64,000 nt of DNA. Source: JAHDVS01 sp964370985. GTDB taxonomy: Bacteria > Actinomycetota > Thermoleophilia > Gaiellales > Gaiellaceae. The stretch's first letter is position 1. Every line of letters begins with the position of its first letter. A program made the translations under genes and the position numbers. The DNA lies in assembly GCA_964370985.1 (NCBI GenBank), contig CAYJLE010000005.1:1-64000 (forward strand), in the 5' to 3' direction. Of this stretch, positions 22,561-31,793 are shown one piece after another. A model generated the notes under the pieces. It made no database searches. It saw only the letters and a program-made list of their open reading frames with translations, and was not told the DNA's origin.

Positions 22561-24704
22561 GCGGCACCCCCGAGCTCGGCGACGCGCGTGCCCGACCGCT
22601 CGTAGAGAGCGTCTGCGAGGCGAAAGAGGGAGGTCATCGTTGGCGCTACCGCCTCGAGCGAGAAGCCCCGAAGGCGAGCGGTGCCGTCCAGCGCGGCGAG
22701 GTGCTCTCGGTAGATCGCATGATGCGGAAGCGCCCTCGGGGGCAGCTCCGCACCGACGGCCCGGAGGCGCTGCCCGACGGCCCCGAGGAGCCGCCCGAGG
22801 TCCGAGGCGATGTCGGCGAGCGGGTCGTACCTCGTCGGCAGCACCCGGAACCTGTCCGGGTAGAAGTCGAGGAGGCACGTGGCCCGCTCGAACGTGAGCA
22901 CGACCTGGAAGAGCCGGTTCCGTCCCGCCACGTCGAGCTCGAAGCGAAGAGTCGCGCCGTGCTCGAGCTCGGCGACGCCCTTGAAGGAGAGTGTCTGGTG
23001 GCCTCGCAGGTCGTCGACGACGATCGCGTGCCGCACGGCTTCGATGCCCCCACCCACGACGAAGACGAGGTCGAGGAGGTGGAGAGCCATCTCCAGGAGC
23101 AGCACGCGGTTGGCCTTCTCGTCGCGCATCCAGCGCGCCTTCTGGCTCTGGATTGGCGGCGAGCGGAAGCCGACCTGCGCGTCGACGAGCGGGCCGACGT
23201 CGTGGCTCACCAGGAAGTCCCAGAGCTCGAGGCTTCCCGGCCGGAGCCGGTAGTTGTGGACGATCGTGACCGGCTGCGCCGCGGCTCTCGCGGCTCGAGC
23301 CAGCTCCCGCCAGCTTCGAAGGGTCAGAGCGGCGGGCTTCTCGAGGACAAGCGACGCACCCCGTTCTAGGAGCTCCTGCCCGAGTTCGACGTGGGTGAAG
23401 CCCGGCGTCGCCACGACGGCCGTCGCGCCGGCGATGGATTGGTCGTCGAGCTCCGCCAGGCTCGCGACGGCGCGGCACCCCGGGAGCGCCGCCGCGGCGC
23501 GCGTGGCGAGACCGAGATTGGCGTCGACGACGGCAGTCGGCGCGAGGCGCCGGAGCGACCGCAGAGCCGGCAGGTGCATCTCCTGGGCGATGCGGCCCGC
23601 TCCCAGGAGGATCACGGGAATGGGAGGACCGGAGGGAGCCGGTCTGCGAGCGCAGGCCAGGAGGATCCGGGCCTCGCGGCGCACGGTGCCTTCTCCGCCG
23701 CCGCTTCCGGGGCTCGGAGCGGGGGCCTCCGGTGTGAGAGCCGACCGGATTGCCGTCTGAAGGCTCCCGCGGGGGCGAAGAGCGACAGCCTCCCAGAAGC
23801 GCTCGTGTGGCAGGTCCCGAGGCTCGAAGGTGTAGAGCCGGCGCACCGCATGCGCGAGCGAAGCCCGCCCTCCCGCGACGGACCGCGCCGCGTCGATGAC
23901 CGCGGTCGCAGCGCGTGCCGCCCGGTACGGCAGCCACACGGCGTGGAGATCGCGCCCCGAGAGGCGGCCGTAGTGGCGCAGCAGGTCGCGCTTGTCGGGC
24001 GGGTCGCCGGAGAGGACATCGAAGGTGTGGAGGGTCCCGGGCTCGGCCGGCTTCTCGAGGAGCGCGAGGAGGCCCCTGCAGAAGTCGGCAGCTTCGAGGA
24101 GAGGAACGCCCTGCGTGGCGCTCCCGAGCCCGAGGGCGAGCCCGAGGGGTAGCTCGATGGCGACACCGGCCAGGGGACTCGCCATTCGCCATCCGAAGAC
24201 GAGGCCCGGTCGCAGGATCACGATCTCCGGGCCGTCCGATCGGGCGCGCGCCGCCTCCGCCTGCAGGGCCCGCTCGGCGAGCGTCTTCGAGCTTGCGTAG
24301 GCGCCTCGCGACTCGGGCCTCGGCTCGAGCGCGAGCCCGCCGGCCGCAGAGGGGTCGGGGGCGACGGGTCCCGGGTAGACGCTCATCGAGCTCACGTGCA
24401 CGAACCGCGGGACACCTCGGCCTCGGGCGGCCGCGTACGAGGCGAGGGTTCCGTCGACGGCCACCTCGGCCATCTCCTCGGCCGATCCATCCGATCCCGT
24501 AGCGAAGTGGACGACGGCGTCGAGACCGGCCGGTAGGTCGTCTCCCCGGATGGCGCGGACGTCCTTGACCACCACGCTTGTCGCCAAGCCGAGCTCGGAG
24601 GACGGCCGGCGGACGACCGCGTGAAGCTCGTGCCCGTCGCGGGCCGCCGCCTCGGCGAAGCTCGCACCGAGGAATCCGGTCACTCCCGTGGCGAGGATCT
24701 TCAC
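22557..24704 (-). CDS. Fused NAD-dependent epimerase/dehydratase and Gfo/Idh/MocA oxidoreductase
   Basis: 715 aa in one uninterrupted frame from GTG 24704. Residues 1-320 are an extended SDR: ILATGVTGFLGASFAEAAAR (Rossmann GxxGxxG), FVHVSSMSVYPG and YASSKTLAERA (YxxxK). Residues about 325-365 are a Pro/Gly-rich linker. Residues about 366-715 are a Gfo/Idh/MocA-type oxidoreductase: ILLGAGRIAQEMHLPALRSL, SLVLEKPAALTLRSW and a beta-sheet substrate domain. Both enzyme classes modify nucleotide sugars, so the fusion could channel an oxidised intermediate. It overlaps both neighbours by 4 nt. Confidence 0.83.
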   Translation of the reverse strand: MKILATGVTGFLGASFAEAAARDGHELHAVVRRPSSELGLATSVVVKDVRAIRGDDLPAGLDAVVHFATGSDGSAEEMAEVAVDGTLASYAAARGRGVPRFVHVSSMSVYPGPVAPDPSAAGGLALEPRPESRGAYASSKTLAERALQAEAARARSDGPEIVILRPGLVFGWRMASPLAGVAIELPLGLALGLGSATQGVPLLEAADFCRGLLALLEKPAEPGTLHTFDVLSGDPPDKRDLLRHYGRLSGRDLHAVWLPYRAARAATAVIDAARSVAGGRASLAHAVRRLYTFEPRDLPHERFWEAVALRPRGSLQTAIRSALTPEAPAPSPGSGGGEGTVRREARILLACARRPAPSGPPIPVILLGAGRIAQEMHLPALRSLRRLAPTAVVDANLGLATRAAAALPGCRAVASLAELDDQSIAGATAVVATPGFTHVELGQELLERGASLVLEKPAALTLRSWRELARAARAAAQPVTIVHNYRLRPGSLELWDFLVSHDVGPLVDAQVGFRSPPIQSQKARWMRDEKANRVLLLEMALHLLDLVFVVGGGIEAVRHAIVVDDLRGHQTLSFKGVAELEHGATLRFELDVAGRNRLFQVVLTFERATCLLDFYPDRFRVLPTRYDPLADIASDLGRLLGAVGQRLRAVGAELPPRALPHHAIYREHLAALDGTARLRGFSLEAVAPTMTSLFRLADALYERSGTRVAELGGAA

Positions 24705-25897
24705 GCCTTCTCCTCCGTGATCTCGGCCTCGGGCGCGCGCGGGCGGGCGTCCGAGACCGTGAGCGAGGCGTACGCTCGGCGCAGTCGGTCGCCGTGGAGC
24801 TCCATCGAGAGCTCGCTCCGAGCCGCGTGGCCTGCGCGTTGCGCCCGACGGTGGAGCTCTTCCCCGTCCTCCAGAAGGGAAAGGACGGCCATCGCGATGC
24901 CGTGTGGGTCGGGCTCGACGACGAAGCCGCACTCGTTCGACCGCACGAGCTCGGCGATCCCTGTTTGCGGAGACACCATCACCGGCACGCCCGCGCTCAG
25001 CGCTTCGGCGGCAGCCATCCCGAAGCACTCGTACGCCGAGGGGGCAACGAGCAGGTCGATCGACCGGAAGAAGGCCGGCTTGTCCCCGTCGGAGACGAAG
25101 CCGAGCACCTGCACCCTGTCGGCGAGGTCGGGGCCGGCGAGGCGCCGAAGGAGCCACGCGCGCATCGCCGGGGGGCCGTCTCCTGCGACGACGAGGCTGA
25201 CCGTCGACGGTAGAAGCGCGAGCGCATCGACGAGCACGTCGAGGTTCTTCTTCGGGTCGAGCCGCCCGAGGTATCCGAGGCGGAGCTCGCCCCCCGCCGT
25301 CGCGGAGACGTGGGGCTCGCCTCCCGCGGGCAGGATCGGGTGGGCGAGGACGAGGATCCTGTGCCTGCGGCCGCGCCCGACCGAGTCGTCGCGTTCCAGC
25401 TCCGACGCGAAGACGACGAGATCGAAGGAGGCGAGGAGGACGGAGCGCAGGAGCCGCTTTGCCGTGCGGACGAGCCGGCCGGACTTCCGCAGGTCGAACT
25501 CCGTGAGGCTCTCGTGCGGCGAGAGCACCGCCGGCCGGCCCTGGAGCTTGGCTGCGAGAAGGCCTGCGACGGTCGACAGCGTCCAGGCACCGTGGACGTG
25601 CACGAGGTCGAAGGCTCTGGCGTGCCGGACCAGCCACCCAGCGAGCGGGAGGCTCGCCCCCCAGCGCCGGCCGCGCGCGCCGAAGAGGGGCGTCAGCTCG
25701 AAGACCCTGATCTCGACGCCCTCCTGCTGAAGCTCGTCGAGCCGGTCCGGCGCAGGCCGCGCACCTCTCGCGTCGACCGGAAACGCGAGCGTGACGGCGA
25801 TACCGGCTCGCTGAGCCGCGAGAGACGACAGGACGGTCGAGAGGGTGGGCCCCCCGAACCGGGCGTCCAGGCCGCCGCTGACGCGAAGGACTCTCAT
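24701..25897 (-). CDS. Family 4 glycosyltransferase
   Basis: 398 aa GT-B enzyme. The N-terminal acceptor domain starts MRVLRVSGGLDARFGGPTLS, with LVHVHGAWTLSTVAGLLAAK. The C-terminal nucleotide-sugar domain has LGYLGRLDPKKNLDVLVDAL and the E-x7-E motif in YECFGMAAAEALSAGVPVMV. The start is ATG 25897 in an ATGA overlap with the methyltransferase gene; longer frames upstream are antisense noise. The sugar added is unknown. Confidence 0.9.
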   Translation of the reverse strand: MRVLRVSGGLDARFGGPTLSTVLSSLAAQRAGIAVTLAFPVDARGARPAPDRLDELQQEGVEIRVFELTPLFGARGRRWGASLPLAGWLVRHARAFDLVHVHGAWTLSTVAGLLAAKLQGRPAVLSPHESLTEFDLRKSGRLVRTAKRLLRSVLLASFDLVVFASELERDDSVGRGRRHRILVLAHPILPAGGEPHVSATAGGELRLGYLGRLDPKKNLDVLVDALALLPSTVSLVVAGDGPPAMRAWLLRRLAGPDLADRVQVLGFVSDGDKPAFFRSIDLLVAPSAYECFGMAAAEALSAGVPVMVSPQTGIAELVRSNECGFVVEPDPHGIAMAVLSLLEDGEELHRRAQRAGHAARSELSMELHGDRLRRAYASLTVSDARPRAPEAEITEEKA

Positions 25898-26748
25898 CCC
25901 GTTACGGTCACTCGCCGGCAGAGGACGAAGGTCGAGCTCAGATCGTCGTCGTCGCCGCGCCTCTCCAGCCGCCGGAGGAGCCACGAGGAGACGGCGCGGT
26001 ACGGGGCCGAGTGGTAGAGCGAGTACGTGCGAGCACCCGCTTTTCGCACGAGCAGCTCGAAGAGCCGGAGGATCGCGTAGACGTAGTAGTAGCCGCGCCA
26101 CAGCGCGCGGAACTGCGGCAGCCGGCGATTCACCTGAAAGCCGTGGCTCGCCAAGACGTCAGCCAAGGCGGTCGCGGAGTAGTGGCGGTAGTGGCCGATG
26201 AGGTCCCGGTACGCGGGCCAGTAGTACGTGCTCGGCACGGACAGGAGGAGGTAGCCGCCCGGCTTGACGACGCGCTCGAGCTCCGCCAGTGCGTCCGCGT
26301 CGTCGGGCAGGTGCTCTAGCACCTCGAGACACAACACGAGGTCCCAGGCCCCGGACTCGACGGGAAGCCGCGGAAACGCCCCCCTCGCGAAGCGGTCCCG
26401 GGCGTCCGGGTGCATTCTGCTGGCTCTCTCCAGGGTCTTCGCGCTCGGATCGAGCCCGACGTAGGCGACCGACGGGGGCAGGTGGTCGAGGGCGACGCCG
26501 AGGCCGCAGCCGACGTCGAGCACGCGTGCGACCCCGGAGGGGAAGAGGCGGTCGAGCTCGCGCCTCACGACACTGAAGCGCCAGACGTTTCGCACGTCCT
26601 CGAGGTACTCGAGGACGTCGTGCTCGGCGAAGAACTCGTCGTACGAGGAGAGTTCCTCGATGCGCGAGCGCTTGTGCTTTGCGAGGCGCAGGAGCGCGAG
26701 ATCGAGCCGGTCGAGCGCGCTCGCCCGCGAGGCCATCGCCGGCGTCAC
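25894..26748 (-). CDS. Class I SAM-dependent methyltransferase
   Basis: 284 aa from GTG 26748, which overlaps the asnB stop as GTGA; ATG 26736 is an alternative. SAM motif I ARVLDVGCGLGVALDHLPPS, acidic LDPSAKTLERASRM, then WDLVLCLEVLEHLPDDADAL and VVKPGGYLLLSVPSTYYWPA. The C-terminal segment LIGHYRHYSATALADVLASH is typical of UbiE/Coq3-like EPS methyltransferases. It is one of five methyltransferases in the operon. Confidence 0.88.
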   Translation of the reverse strand: MTPAMASRASALDRLDLALLRLAKHKRSRIEELSSYDEFFAEHDVLEYLEDVRNVWRFSVVRRELDRLFPSGVARVLDVGCGLGVALDHLPPSVAYVGLDPSAKTLERASRMHPDARDRFARGAFPRLPVESGAWDLVLCLEVLEHLPDDADALAELERVVKPGGYLLLSVPSTYYWPAYRDLIGHYRHYSATALADVLASHGFQVNRRLPQFRALWRGYYYVYAILRLFELLVRKAGARTYSLYHSAPYRAVSSWLLRRLERRGDDDDLSSTFVLCRRVTVTG

Positions 26749-28616
26749 GGGGCGACTCCGGCAGACACGTCTGCTCCGGTCCGAGCGAGACCGACCGTCC
26801 AGCGGCAGAGGGCGTAGAGCGCCCAAGGCCGCAGCCAGTGGGTCCGTCCCTTGCCGAACGCTTGCCAGACGCCGAGCGCAGCCTCGGAAGCGACGATGTC
26901 GGCGAGGGCGCGGGGTGGGTCTCGGAGCGCTCCGTCCACGGACTCCCCGAGCTCGCCTCGCATCCAGTCGGCGAGCGGGAGGAGGAATCCTTGCTTCCTT
27001 CTTGCGGTGACCTCGGCGGGCACGACGTCGCGAGTGGCCTCGGCGAGCATCGCCTTGCCGCGCCCCGCCTTCGTCTCGCCGGGCAGGGTGAGCAGCCACT
27101 CGACCAGGACGTGGTCGAGGTACGGAGCCCGAAGGTCGATGCTGTGAGCCATGCTCAGGGCGTCGATGTCGCGCAGGAGCACGTTCCTCGTGTAGTTCTC
27201 AAGGCTGAGAAGGGAGAGCTGGTTGAACACGTCGCCGCGCGTGTCGATTCGCCCGGGAAGGGGGAGCGGGACGTCCGCGCCGCCATCGCGCAGGAGTCTC
27301 CGGACGTCGCCGGGCAGGAAGAGACGGCGAAGGAGCTCGTACGACGAGCCCTCGGCCAGCTGGCCTGCGAGCCATGCGCTGAGCTTGTCCGCCTGGCTCC
27401 CGCCGAGGGCGACGCCCGCCGCGCGACCCGCAAGTCCCGCAATGGGCCGAGGAAGCTGCCGCGCACGCTCGAGGAGCGTCACGCGGCGCTGGTAGTCGAA
27501 GCCGTCGAAGAGGTCGTCCGCGCCGAGCCCGGATAGCGTGACCGTCAGACCCGCCTCCCGGGCCGCGCGCGAGACGGCATACGTGTTCAGTCCGTCGAAG
27601 CTCGGCTGATCCATCGCAACGAACGCGTCGTCGAGCCAATCGAGCAGCTCCCGCGGCTGCAATGTGACTCGCACGTGTCGCGAGCCTGCGCGCGCGGCGA
27701 CGAGGTCCATGTACGGAGCCTCGGAGAACGCCGGATCGTCGAAGACGACCGAGACGGTGCACAGGTCCTGCGCCTCGCGGGCGGCGAGCCCGACGAGGAC
27801 GGAGGAGTCGAGCCCACCGGAGAGGAAGACACCGAGCGGTACGTCGCTCAGCAGGTAGAGGCGCACGGCCTCCTCGAGCCGCGCACGCAGCTCGTGGACG
27901 GCATCCTCTCTGGTCATCCGGAGGCTGCCGCCCTCGGGGGCATGCCAGTATCGATGGAAGCTGAGCTTGTCGTTGCGAAGGACTGCGGTGTGCGCCGCAG
28001 GAAACGAGAAGACATCGTCGATCGCGGTCAGCGGCTCGCTCACCGCGCCGAACGTGAGGTAGGTCTCCAGGCCTGCTCTCGAGAGTCTGGGGGGGACGAG
28101 ACCGCTGGCGAGGAGCGTCTTGACCTGAGAGGCGAAGAGGAATCTCCCTGCCTGCTGCGAGTAGTACAGCGGCTTCACGCCGAACCGGTCACGAGCGAGG
28201 AAGAGCAGCTGCTCGCGCTCGTCCCAGATCGCAAACGCGAAGGCGCCTCGCAGGTGATGGACGCAGTCGACGCCGTAGCGACCGTACGCCTTGAGTAGGA
28301 CTTCCGTGTCGCAGCGCGACGCGAAGGTCTCGCCCGCCGCCACAAGGCGCTTCCTCAACTCCTCGAAGTTGAAGATGAGGCCGTTGAAGACGATCGTCGT
28401 CCCGCGCTCCCGATCGACCATGGGCTGATGCCCGGCGGGGGACGGATCGAGGATCGCGAGTCTGCGTGCCCCGAGAGCGACGGCGGTACCGTTGCGCTCG
28501 AAGAGCTCGACTCCGCCGTCGTCGGGGCCGCGTCGCAGCATCTGGGCGCACATCCGTTGCACGGCCTGCTCCCCCTGCCGCGGGCGTCCACCCCAGACGC
28601 CGGCTATCCCGCACAT
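26745..28616 (-). CDS. asnB: Asparagine synthase (glutamine-hydrolysing) family protein
   Basis: 623 aa. Class II glutamine amidotransferase domain with nucleophile Cys2 (MCGIAGVWGG), RRGPDDGGVEL and the glutamine-binding NGLIFNFEELRKRL. Residues about 235-600 are the AsnB-type synthetase domain with PP-loop FLSGGLDSSVLVGLAA and GLGADDLFDGF. In capsule clusters such proteins usually amidate sugar acids or other carboxylates rather than make free asparagine. The operon also encodes a UDP-sugar dehydrogenase that would supply a uronic acid. The gene overlaps the GT4 gene upstream by 13 nt. Confidence 0.9.
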   Translation of the reverse strand: MCGIAGVWGGRPRQGEQAVQRMCAQMLRRGPDDGGVELFERNGTAVALGARRLAILDPSPAGHQPMVDRERGTTIVFNGLIFNFEELRKRLVAAGETFASRCDTEVLLKAYGRYGVDCVHHLRGAFAFAIWDEREQLLFLARDRFGVKPLYYSQQAGRFLFASQVKTLLASGLVPPRLSRAGLETYLTFGAVSEPLTAIDDVFSFPAAHTAVLRNDKLSFHRYWHAPEGGSLRMTREDAVHELRARLEEAVRLYLLSDVPLGVFLSGGLDSSVLVGLAAREAQDLCTVSVVFDDPAFSEAPYMDLVAARAGSRHVRVTLQPRELLDWLDDAFVAMDQPSFDGLNTYAVSRAAREAGLTVTLSGLGADDLFDGFDYQRRVTLLERARQLPRPIAGLAGRAAGVALGGSQADKLSAWLAGQLAEGSSYELLRRLFLPGDVRRLLRDGGADVPLPLPGRIDTRGDVFNQLSLLSLENYTRNVLLRDIDALSMAHSIDLRAPYLDHVLVEWLLTLPGETKAGRGKAMLAEATRDVVPAEVTARRKQGFLLPLADWMRGELGESVDGALRDPPRALADIVASEAALGVWQAFGKGRTHWLRPWALYALCRWTVGLARTGADVSAGVAP

Positions 28617-29821
28617 GGAGCAGTCCCTCCCCCGGCGTTCTGTGACGCTCCTCGAGTCCCTGCAAGAGGTTCCTCCCCTAGCAGCGCACGGTCGCCGATC
28701 TGCTCGTCACTCCCGTTCGAGATCGCCCAGAAGAACCTGGCGAGCCTCTCCGACTGCTCGGGAAGCGAGTAGCGCTCCGCGACGACGCGCCGGCCCTCCG
28801 CTCCCATGCTGGCGCGCAGCCCGGAGTCGTCGACGAGCCGCAGGAGGGCGTCGACCCACTCGTTCTCGGTCGTTGCGAAGAGGCCGGTCACGCCGTTCTC
28901 GACCACCTCGCAGTTGTGCCCGACCGGCGAGCAGACTACGGGTAGGCCCGCAGCCATGTACTCCTTGAGCTTGAACGCCTCCTTGCCGCGGTTGTACGGC
29001 GTGTCGGCGAGCGGCATGATCCCGATGTCAAAATCGGCGAAGAGGCTGAACTCGCGCCGGGGCGCCCATCGCTCCCAGAGAAGGCGCGACCCGAGCTCGG
29101 GCGCCTCGAAGGCCTCGTTGCTCACGACCTTCACCGAGACGTCGCGGGCACGGCAGACCCGCGCGAGCGCCGGCACGGCCGGCGCGAAGTGCGTGTGCGG
29201 GAAGTGTCCGACCCACCCGATCACGAGGGGTCCGCCGTCCCGATGCTCCCTGGTCGGGTAGCGGCTCACGTCGAGGGATCCCGGGAAGAGCACGACGTTG
29301 GGGTTGACGCGCCGCGCGTAGCTCGCGATCTCCTGGTTGCCCGTGAGTACCCAGTCGGCAAGTCGGAAGCGGGCCCGAAAGCGCCACGGGGAGACGCTCG
29401 TGTAGAGGGCATCGTCCAGGTGGTAGACGATCCTGCGGCCTAGGAGCACCCCCGCGAGAGCGCTGGCAAGTACCTCGAGAAGGGGCGGCGAGCTGTACCG
29501 GAACATGCTCCGCTGGACGAAGATCACGTCGCAGCCAAGGGCCCGGACGAGCTGGGCGATGCGCCGCGGGGCGACGATGCCGTACCAGTAGAGGGCGGCG
29601 ATCGGGCGGCGAAGCTTTCCAGCCGGGCGGTTGAACAGTGCGTGGAGCCGATCACTTGACGGAAGGAACAGCTTCCCCTCGATACCGTCTCGCGCGAGGA
29701 ACGGAAGAGGGCGCTCGCAGAAGGTCCGGGTGGCAGCGTTGACCAGGGGGAGCATGGGAAAGAATGCAACCCGGAGGCGGGGCGAACCCGTCTTCCGGCG
29801 ATGCGAGCGCCGCCACGTCAC
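28604..29821 (-). CDS. Family 4-like glycosyltransferase
   Basis: 405 aa. Starts at GTG 29821 in a GTGA overlap with the next GT gene. The N-terminal half (LRVAFFPMLPLVNAATRTFC, CDVIFVQRSMFRYSSPPLLE) is divergent. The C-terminal half is GT-B: LVIGWVGHFPHTHFAPAVPA, FADFDIGIMPLADTPYNRGK and EAFKLKEYMAAGLPVVCSPV, which replaces the usual E-x7-E with a K-E-Y-M-A-A-G-L-P-V segment as in many family 4 relatives. Donor and acceptor are unknown. Confidence 0.85.
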   Translation of the reverse strand: MTWRRSHRRKTGSPRLRVAFFPMLPLVNAATRTFCERPLPFLARDGIEGKLFLPSSDRLHALFNRPAGKLRRPIAALYWYGIVAPRRIAQLVRALGCDVIFVQRSMFRYSSPPLLEVLASALAGVLLGRRIVYHLDDALYTSVSPWRFRARFRLADWVLTGNQEIASYARRVNPNVVLFPGSLDVSRYPTREHRDGGPLVIGWVGHFPHTHFAPAVPALARVCRARDVSVKVVSNEAFEAPELGSRLLWERWAPRREFSLFADFDIGIMPLADTPYNRGKEAFKLKEYMAAGLPVVCSPVGHNCEVVENGVTGLFATTENEWVDALLRLVDDSGLRASMGAEGRRVVAERYSLPEQSERLARFFWAISNGSDEQIGDRALLGEEPLAGTRGASQNAGGGTAPCAG

Positions 29822-31029
29822 CGGCGGTTCCTCCGCCCGGCGAGGGTTGCCTGGCACGCTTGCACGATGCCTTCCGCGGCGACATCGTAGGTCCACTCGC
29901 TCACGATCTCGAGCGACCGCGCGCCGAACCGCTCACGCACATCCCGATTCGACACCAGCCGCTCCAGCGCGTCCGCCACAGCTGCCACGTCGTCGTGGGC
30001 AACGACGAGGCCATTTTCGCCCTCCCGGACGAGGTCGGGTGCGCAGCCGACCAGGTCCGAGACGACGAGGGGGAGACCGAAGTTCATTGCCTCGTTGACG
30101 ACGATGCCCCAGGTCTCCTCGACCGACGGGAGGACGAACACGTCGGCGGCGGCGAAGGCGCGCGGGACCTCCGAGCGATTGAGGAAGCCGGCGAAGTGGA
30201 CGTCAGGGATACGCGCTTCCTTCACCCGCCTTCGCAGCTCCGACTCGAGCGGGCCCTCTCCGACGAGGAGGAGGGCGCACTCGTGCCGACTTCGAACGCG
30301 GGCGAAGGCGTCGAGGACGAGGAGGGGGCGCTTGCGATCGATGAGCTTCCCGACGAAGAGGACGACGGGACAGCCCGCCTCGATGCCGAAGCTTCCCCGG
30401 GGATCGTCGGTCGCCCGAAGCTCGCGCGCCTGCTGCCGGAGATCCTCGTTGTCCACGCAGTAGGGCGCGAAGAAGAGCTTCCGATCGGGGACGCCGTACC
30501 TGCGGAAGTAGCCGCGGTTGTTCGAGCCGATGTAGAGGCCGTGTACGCAACTGAAGAGGCCGCGGAGGATTGCCCACCGCACGAGGCGCTTCGGCAGGGG
30601 CCGGTGTTTCGGGAGGAGCGTCATCTCCTCACGGAGGAGAACGGGCATGTGCCGCCCACGGGCGGCGAGCATGGCGAGCCAGATCGTCAGATACGAGAAG
30701 CCGTGCACCCAGAGGACGTCATGGCCGCCTCGGAGGATCCGAGGGACGATGTCCGTATCGCGAAGGGCGAGGAAGCCGTCGGCGACTTCGTTCGTGTCCG
30801 CCCTTCGCAGGAACTCGTGGCGGTAGCCGCCGAGAAGGTCGACGTCCCAGACGACCTTGCGGGTGCCGAAGCTCGCGTCGTACGGACGGAGGCCGCCGCT
30901 GGATGCGTAGTAGACGGTGAGGTCGAGGCGCGAGTCCTTTGCCAAGCGGCGGTAGAGCGGGACCTGGTAGAAGACTGGACCAGCGGCGACGGCCGCGAGA
31001 CGGATGGCCCCGGGCTCGGTGACGGTCAC
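29818..31029 (-). CDS. Family 4 glycosyltransferase
   Basis: 403 aa from GTG 31029, GTGA-coupled to the methyltransferase upstream. The N-terminal domain (IRLAAVAAGPVFYQVPLYRR, DVLWVHGFSYLTIWLAMLAA) is followed by a GT1-type domain: CPVVLFVGKLIDRKRPLLVL, ALLLVGEGPLESELRR and SVEETWGIVVNEAMNFGLPL with both catalytic-region glutamates. It probably transfers one sugar of the repeat unit on the cytoplasmic side of the membrane. Confidence 0.9.
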   Translation of the reverse strand: MTVTEPGAIRLAAVAAGPVFYQVPLYRRLAKDSRLDLTVYYASSGGLRPYDASFGTRKVVWDVDLLGGYRHEFLRRADTNEVADGFLALRDTDIVPRILRGGHDVLWVHGFSYLTIWLAMLAARGRHMPVLLREEMTLLPKHRPLPKRLVRWAILRGLFSCVHGLYIGSNNRGYFRRYGVPDRKLFFAPYCVDNEDLRQQARELRATDDPRGSFGIEAGCPVVLFVGKLIDRKRPLLVLDAFARVRSRHECALLLVGEGPLESELRRRVKEARIPDVHFAGFLNRSEVPRAFAAADVFVLPSVEETWGIVVNEAMNFGLPLVVSDLVGCAPDLVREGENGLVVAHDDVAAVADALERLVSNRDVRERFGARSLEIVSEWTYDVAAEGIVQACQATLAGRRNRR

Positions 31030-31793
31030 TGTTCTCTCCCGAGCAACGGGGACGACCTTCGGTGCTCGGGCGAGGAAGTGGAGTAGCTTACCGTTGTCCA
31101 TTCCTCGAAGCCGAGCTCTCTCATCCTCTGGTCGTTCCAGGGCCCGTCCCACCTCTCCAGGCTGAGTCCCATTCGGCGTCGCAACAGGTCCACGATCCAC
31201 CTCTTCCACGGGGCACCTGCCAGGTGATCGTGACCCAGGATCACCTCAGGGCGAAGTACGGTCTCCTGGTTGTGCTCCAGCCAGTCCTCCCGGAGCTCAA
31301 CTTTGACAGCAGTGAAGAGCAGGTTGGCTGGCAGAGCGACGTTTCCGTCGATGGCGAAATGATGGAGACGAAATCGTCGGAGAAGATAGGCAAGGCCGTC
31401 CGGGCAGAATCGCCAGTAGTCCTTGTCGTGGCGGTGAATCGCCGTCCGCAGGGGAACTGCCCCGAAGACAACTCCGCCGGGCTTCGTGATGCGCCAGATC
31501 TCATCGACTGCCCGCCACGGCGCATAGACGTGCTCGAGCACGTAGAAGACGAGGCACGTCCCTGCAAATGACTCCGGTATCGAAGTCGTGCCGCAAATGT
31601 CTCCAAGGAAATCGAGCGGCGGGGCGTCGCTGTACTGACGTACGTCGTGGGTGAAGAACGAGTGACAGCCACGCGCACGAAGCGGTCCGCGGTGGAACTC
31701 ATGATCCCAGCCGGCGCCAATCTCGAGAACCGGCTCTGGGCAAGGAAGCTCCTCCAATCTGGCCCGCAGGTACGGCAAGTCAATCGGCAGCAT
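31026..31793 (-). CDS. SAM-dependent methyltransferase, lower-GC insertion in the operon
   Basis: 255 aa. SAM motif EPVLEIGAGWDHEFHRG, later CLVFYVLEHVYAPWRAVDEI, ITKPGGVVFGAVPLRTAIHR and DYWRFCPDGLAYLLRRF. The N-terminus is short. Its base composition is visibly lower in GC than its neighbours (57% in 31321-31380), and its codons use more A/T third bases, which suggests acquisition from another source. It still overlaps both neighbours (14 nt upstream, GTGA downstream), so it is integrated in the operon. Confidence 0.85.
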   Translation of the reverse strand: MLPIDLPYLRARLEELPCPEPVLEIGAGWDHEFHRGPLRARGCHSFFTHDVRQYSDAPPLDFLGDICGTTSIPESFAGTCLVFYVLEHVYAPWRAVDEIWRITKPGGVVFGAVPLRTAIHRHDKDYWRFCPDGLAYLLRRFRLHHFAIDGNVALPANLLFTAVKVELREDWLEHNQETVLRPEVILGHDHLAGAPWKRWIVDLLRRRMGLSLERWDGPWNDQRMRELGFEEWTTVSYSTSSPEHRRSSPLLGREQ

